Assembly (NCBI GenBank): GCA_934667065.1
Contig: CAKULD010000013.1
Span: 1-28,662 of the forward strand
Reading direction: 5' to 3'
DNA from: an uncultured Collinsella sp.
GTDB lineage: Bacteria; Actinomycetota; Coriobacteriia; Coriobacteriales; Coriobacteriaceae
Length of the DNA stretch: 28,662 nt
The notes beneath the pieces were generated by a model, which had not been told where the DNA came from, made no database searches, and worked only from the letters and a program-made list of their open reading frames with translations. The position numbers and the translations under genes are program-made. The stretch's first letter is position 1. Each line of letters starts with the position of its first letter. Positions 25,214-28,662 of the stretch are shown piece by piece.

Positions 25214-26341
25214 TTAACGAGCGATGGTGGTATCGGAAGTTAACGGAGCCTTGCCCAGCACCAGGATGTTCTCGGGCGTGCCGCGAAGCTCGGTGTTGGT
25301 GGGCACCACGTTGTTCTTGTCCAGGATGGCGTTCTCAACACGGGCGCCGCTCTTGATGATGCAGCTCTGGTTGATGATCGAGTTGGTCACCGAGGCGCCT
25401 TCCTCAACCACAACGCCGCGCGACAGAATCGAATTGCGCACGGTGCCCTTGATGATGCAGCCGGCCGAGATGATCGAGTTGCACGCGTGGCTGCCGGTCG
25501 CGTAGCGCGAAGGCGGCACATCGTGGGCCTTGGTCAGGATCGGGCGCTCGGGGTCAAAGAGCTGGTCGGCTACGGTCTGGTCAAGCAGGTCCATGCTGCG
25601 GCGATACAGCGACTTCTCGCTAAACACGCCCACGACCTCGCCCTTGTACTCGTAGCTGCACACGTCGATGTTGCCAAAGTCGCCCTGGAGTGCCTCGAGC
25701 AGGTCCAGATAGTCGGCGGCCTGGTAGTGATCGATGATCTCGAGCAGCGTCTCGCGGTTGACGATGCAGCAGTCCATGGACGCGTTGTCGCCGTACACGA
25801 CGCCGGCGCTCACGCCCGTCAGACGGCCGTTCTCGCCAATCTCGAGCTTGGTCTCGTCATCGACGTTGCGCGTGGCCTTGCAGTACACCACGGTCATCTG
25901 GGCGCCGGAGTTCTCGTGTGCCTCGATGATGGTGTTGAGGTCCATGTTAAAGATGATGTTGGTGCCCATCATCACGACATAGGGCTTCTCCGAGCGCTGG
26001 AACAGCGTCTTGTTGGAGATGATGTCGCGCAGCAGGAAGCGCATGCCGCCCTTGGTGGTGCCATACGCGTTGCCGGGCACCATGAACAGGCCGCCCTTCT
26101 TGCGGTCCAGGCCCCAGTCCTTGCCTGAGCCCACGTGGTCGATCAGCGAGCGGTAGTTGCCCGGCATGACGACGCCGACGGTCTTAATGCCGGCATTCAT
26201 CATGTTGGACAGCGGAAAGTCGATCAGGCGGTAGCGGCCCAAAAACGGGACGGACGCGATGGGGCGGTCCTTGAGCAGCACACTGCCGTAGGTCGAAGAG
26301 TAGTTAGCGGTGATGTAACCGATGGCCTTGCGATTGATCAT
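25214..26341 (-). CDS. glgD: Glucose-1-phosphate adenylyltransferase, regulatory-type subunit GlgD
   Basis: This 375-residue paralog of GlgC pairs with it in Firmicute-type ADP-glucose pyrophosphorylases. The nucleotidyltransferase fold is kept (GRYRLIDFPLSNMMNAGI, left-handed beta-helix repeats at the C-terminus such as CNSIISAGCIIKGTVRNSILS). The N-terminal nucleotide-binding loop reads ITANYSSTYG where active enzymes have GGxGxRL, so catalysis by this subunit alone is unlikely. The start at 26341 was preferred to 26380 because GGAAGGGGG lies 9 nt upstream and the homologous start MINRKAIGYI fits. It begins 4 nt after the glgC stop, so both subunits should be made in step. Confidence 0.94.
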   Translation of the reverse strand: MINRKAIGYITANYSSTYGSVLLKDRPIASVPFLGRYRLIDFPLSNMMNAGIKTVGVVMPGNYRSLIDHVGSGKDWGLDRKKGGLFMVPGNAYGTTKGGMRFLLRDIISNKTLFQRSEKPYVVMMGTNIIFNMDLNTIIEAHENSGAQMTVVYCKATRNVDDETKLEIGENGRLTGVSAGVVYGDNASMDCCIVNRETLLEIIDHYQAADYLDLLEALQGDFGNIDVCSYEYKGEVVGVFSEKSLYRRSMDLLDQTVADQLFDPERPILTKAHDVPPSRYATGSHACNSIISAGCIIKGTVRNSILSRGVVVEEGASVTNSIINQSCIIKSGARVENAILDKNNVVPTNTELRGTPENILVLGKAPLTSDTTIAR

Positions 26342-26345
26342 CGGA

Positions 26346-27494
26346 TCATTCCCCCTTCCCGATAACGACGTCATTTCCAACGACGGCCGTATCCTTGGTT
26401 GTATCGACAGAGCCGAGCTTCACGCCCTCTTCGACCGTGGAGTTCTCGCCCAAAATAGCGCGGCAGATGTGCGCGCCGCTCTTAACGTGCGCACCCGGCA
26501 GCAGCACGGAGTCCTCGACCACGGCGCGCTCCTCAATGATGACGTCGGTCGAAAGGATCGAGTGGCGAGCGGTGCCGTAGATCTTGCAGCCGTTGGAGAC
26601 CAGGCAGTCGTCCAGGCGGCCGTCCGGACCAATGTAGTGCGGCGGACGCGTGGTGATGTTGGACATGATGGGGAAGTTCTTGTCAAAGAGGTCGAACTCG
26701 GGGTTGTTGCCCAGCAGGTCCATCGAGGTCTCGTGGAAGCTGGCGATGGTGCCGACGTCCTTCCAGAAGCCGTGGAACTCGTAGCTGTACAGGCGCTTGT
26801 TCTCGCCGAGCAGCTTGGGGATGATGTCCTTGCCAAAGTCGTGACTCGAGCGCTGGTCCAGGGCGTCCTCCTCGAGGGCCTCGATCAGCACGTCGGCCGA
26901 GAAGATGTAGATGCCCATGGACGCGAGGTTCGAATCGGGCTTCTCGGGCTTCTCGGTGAACTTGGTGATGCGGCCGTCCTCGGGGTCGGTGGTCAGGATG
27001 CCAAAGCGGCTGGCCTCCTCCCACGGCACGGGCATAACGCTCACCGTGAGGTCGGCGTTGTTCTCAATGTGCGTCTTGAGCATCTTGCGGTAATCCATGC
27101 GATACAGGTGGTCGCCGGAAAGAATCAGGACGTACTTGGGGTCATTGGCCTTGATGTAGTCGAGGTTCTGCGTAATGGCGTCGGCCGTGCCCGCATACCA
27201 GGCGCCGCCGGTCTGCGTCTCGTACGGCGGCAGGATCGACACGCCACCGTCGCGGCTGTCCAGATCCCAAGCCTCGCCGGAGCCCACGTAGGCATGCAGC
27301 AGGTAGGGGCGATACTGCGTCAGAACGCCCACCGTGTCGATGCCCGAGTTGGAGCAGTTGGACAGCGAAAAGTCGATAATGCGGAACTTGCCACCAAAGC
27401 TAACCGCCGGCTTAGCGATCTTTTGGGTGAGTGCCCCCAATCGGCTGCCCTGTCCTCCTGCGAGGAGCATCGCGATGCATTCTTTCTTACTCAT
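26346..27494 (-). CDS. glgC: Glucose-1-phosphate adenylyltransferase, catalytic subunit GlgC
   Basis: The enzyme makes ADP-glucose and pyrophosphate from glucose-1-phosphate and ATP, the committed step of bacterial glycogen synthesis. It has 382 residues. The N-terminal loop LLAGGQGSRLGALTQKIAKPAV contains the catalytic GGxGxRL and a conserved Lys, followed by GGKFRIIDFSLSNCSNSGID and LSGDHLYRMDY (substrate and metal binding). The C-terminal beta-helix contains hexapeptide repeats. It resembles Bacillus-type GlgC more than the shorter loops of other actinobacteria (judged by eye). The start at 27494 has AGAAGGAG. glgD follows by 4 nt; glgP is upstream, with a 106-nt gap holding a hairpin. Confidence 0.97.
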   Translation of the reverse strand: MSKKECIAMLLAGGQGSRLGALTQKIAKPAVSFGGKFRIIDFSLSNCSNSGIDTVGVLTQYRPYLLHAYVGSGEAWDLDSRDGGVSILPPYETQTGGAWYAGTADAITQNLDYIKANDPKYVLILSGDHLYRMDYRKMLKTHIENNADLTVSVMPVPWEEASRFGILTTDPEDGRITKFTEKPEKPDSNLASMGIYIFSADVLIEALEEDALDQRSSHDFGKDIIPKLLGENKRLYSYEFHGFWKDVGTIASFHETSMDLLGNNPEFDLFDKNFPIMSNITTRPPHYIGPDGRLDDCLVSNGCKIYGTARHSILSTDVIIEERAVVEDSVLLPGAHVKSGAHICRAILGENSTVEEGVKLGSVDTTKDTAVVGNDVVIGKGE

Positions 27495-27534
27495 CGATTT
27501 CTCCTTCTGTCATCGATGTTCCTAAACCCATTAG

Positions 27535-27565
27535 CGACGGGCGCGGCGCTCGGTCGCGCCCGTCG
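27535..27565 (-). promoter_or_regulatory. Hairpin between glgP and glgC
   Basis: A perfect 11-bp GC-rich stem CGACGGGCGCG (27535-27545) pairs with 27555-27565, loop 9 nt. It lies 35 nt after the glgP stop and 40 nt before the glgC start. There is no U-tract, so it is more likely an mRNA processing or stability hairpin than a simple terminator. Confidence 0.6.
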
Positions 27566-27600
27566 AGTAATGCCGTGCGGCAAAGGGAGCTCGCGCGCCC

Positions 27601-28662
27601 CTACGCGTGCCAGATCTCGTCGCGGTACTCGCGAATGGTGCGGTCGCTCGAGAACCAGCCGCTCGATGCGGTGTTGAGCAGCGCCTTGCGGTTCCAGGTC
27701 TCCTGGTCGCCGTAGCTGCCCGTGAGCTTCTCCCAAGCATCCACGTAGCTGCGGAAATCGGCCATGACCAGGTCGGGGTCGTTGTTGTTCATGAGCTCGT
27801 TGTAGATGCTCTCAAAGTTGCCCGAAAGACCCGCAAAGGTGTTGTCCTTGAGCTCGTCCATCACGTGACCCAGACGCTCGCGATCGCCGTTGAGGGTATC
27901 CCACGCAAAGTAGCTGTTGGATGCCCAGAGCTGCTCGACCTCGGGAGCGGTCAGGCCAAAGATGGCCTCGTTCTCGCGGCCGGCCAGGTCGGCGATCTCG
28001 ATGTTGGCGCCGTCGAGGGTGCCCAGCGTAATGGCGCCGTTCATCATGAGCTTCATGTTGGACGTGCCCGAGGCCTCCTTGCCGGCGGTGGAGATCTGCT
28101 CGGAGATCTCGGCGGCGGGGTAGATGAGCTGGGCGTTGCTCACGCGGAAGTTGGGGATAAAGCAGACCTTCATGACCTCGTTCACGCGCGGGTCGTTGTT
28201 GACGACCTCGGCGACGGAGTTGATGAGGCGGATGGTCTCCTTGGCGAAGGTGTAGCTCGAGGCGGCCTTGCCGCTAAAGATGAACGTCGTCGGCGTCACG
28301 TGGAAATTGGGATCGGCGATGCGACGGTTGTAGATGTCCATCACCTTCATGATGTTCATGAGCTGGCGCTTGTAGGCGTGGAAGCGCTTCACCTGAACAT
28401 CGAAGACGGTGTTGGGGTCGATGACCAGACCTGTCTCGGCCTTAACGTAGGCAGCCAGACGCTCCTTGTTGGCGCGCTTGGAAGCACCCACGGCCTTCAG
28501 GAACTCGGTGTCGTTCTGGAACTCCTTGAGCTTCTCAAGCTCAAAGGCGTCCTTAAGCCAACCGTCGCCAATGGCCTCGGTGACGAGCTTGGCGTAGGTG
28601 GGGTTGGCCTCGGCAAAGAAGCGACGGTGCGAGATGCCGTTGGTCTTGTTGTTGAACTTCTC
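27601..28662 (-). CDS. glgP: Glycogen/starch phosphorylase, C-terminal part (cut by the window edge)
   Basis: The enzyme releases glucose-1-phosphate from glycogen ends with pyridoxal phosphate. The last 353 residues are visible. The frame is open to base 28662 and the gene begins outside the window; the GTG near 28491 is internal, not a start. Landmarks are NKTNGISHRRFFAEANP near the visible N-end, VQVKRFHAYKRQLMN, FSGKAASSYTFAKETIRLIN, and the PLP-lysine segment SGTSNMKLMMNGAITLGTLDGANIEI (family-typical Lys in NMK). The protein ends RDEIWHA. Its product can be turned back to ADP-glucose by GlgC, so synthesis and breakdown genes lie side by side in one direction. Confidence 0.96.
   Translation of the reverse strand, partial: EKFNNKTNGISHRRFFAEANPTYAKLVTEAIGDGWLKDAFELEKLKEFQNDTEFLKAVGASKRANKERLAAYVKAETGLVIDPNTVFDVQVKRFHAYKRQLMNIMKVMDIYNRRIADPNFHVTPTTFIFSGKAASSYTFAKETIRLINSVAEVVNNDPRVNEVMKVCFIPNFRVSNAQLIYPAAEISEQISTAGKEASGTSNMKLMMNGAITLGTLDGANIEIADLAGRENEAIFGLTAPEVEQLWASNSYFAWDTLNGDRERLGHVMDELKDNTFAGLSGNFESIYNELMNNNDPDLVMADFRSYVDAWEKLTGSYGDQETWNRKALLNTASSGWFSSDRTIREYRDEIWHA

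Noticed and set aside
26322..27677. 451-codon plus-strand frame opposite glgC
   Set aside because: It overlaps glgC, its ribosome-binding site and the intergenic hairpin. It is a composition artefact.

Overview
The window reads as a chromosomal segment of a high-GC, Gram-positive gut actinobacterium of the class Coriobacteriia, most likely Collinsella or a close relative. This is inference. It rests on GC-rich codon use, a priA-def-fmt-rsmB cluster, a Firmicute-like glycogen cluster with a paired GlgC/GlgD, a GH13-GH77 fusion, a one-chain iron-sulfur serine dehydratase, and no outer-membrane genes. No database search was possible. No phage, insertion sequence, transposase gene or CRISPR array was seen.

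Layout. 1-120: tRNA-Glu(CUC) and its terminator. 228-1526: polytopic membrane protein of the flippase-like / MprF transmembrane family. 1728-2339: TetR-type regulator. 2443-5851 (minus): three-gene MacB-like exporter (membrane-fusion protein, ATPase, permease) with 1-nt and 4-nt gene overlaps. 5984-7690 (minus): membrane-anchored L,D-transpeptidase. 7844-9451 (minus): L-serine ammonia-lyase. 9798-11078 (minus): metK. 11374-12849 (plus): gltX. 12939-18627 (plus): priA, def, fmt, rsmB, covering replication restart, N-formyl-Met processing and 16S rRNA methylation. 18748-18984 (minus): FmdB zinc ribbon. 19073-28662 (minus): alpha-glucan cluster, read in the order glgP (cut by the window edge), glgC, glgD, glgA, then a 1098-residue amylase/4-alpha-glucanotransferase fusion. 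Together these make ADP-glucose, build glycogen and mobilise or remodel it.

The most unusual layer is between the genes. At least six long, nearly perfect inverted repeats (about 70-155 nt each, arms 21-41 nt) sit in intergenic gaps and never inside a gene. They fall into at least four sequence families, two of which occur twice in this window. In both pairs the copies differ by base changes that are matched on the opposite arm, so the pairing is preserved. The pattern resembles REP/BIME-like hairpins moved by a Y1-type (RAYT) transposase elsewhere in the genome, or a family of structured RNAs. Other points worth a second look are a roughly 284-residue histone-H1-like Lys/Ala/Thr tail on glycogen synthase, a perfect beta-clamp-binding pentapeptide at the N-terminus of PriA, a CxxCxxC tail on the serine dehydratase, and a G/T-rich patch covering the start of fmt.
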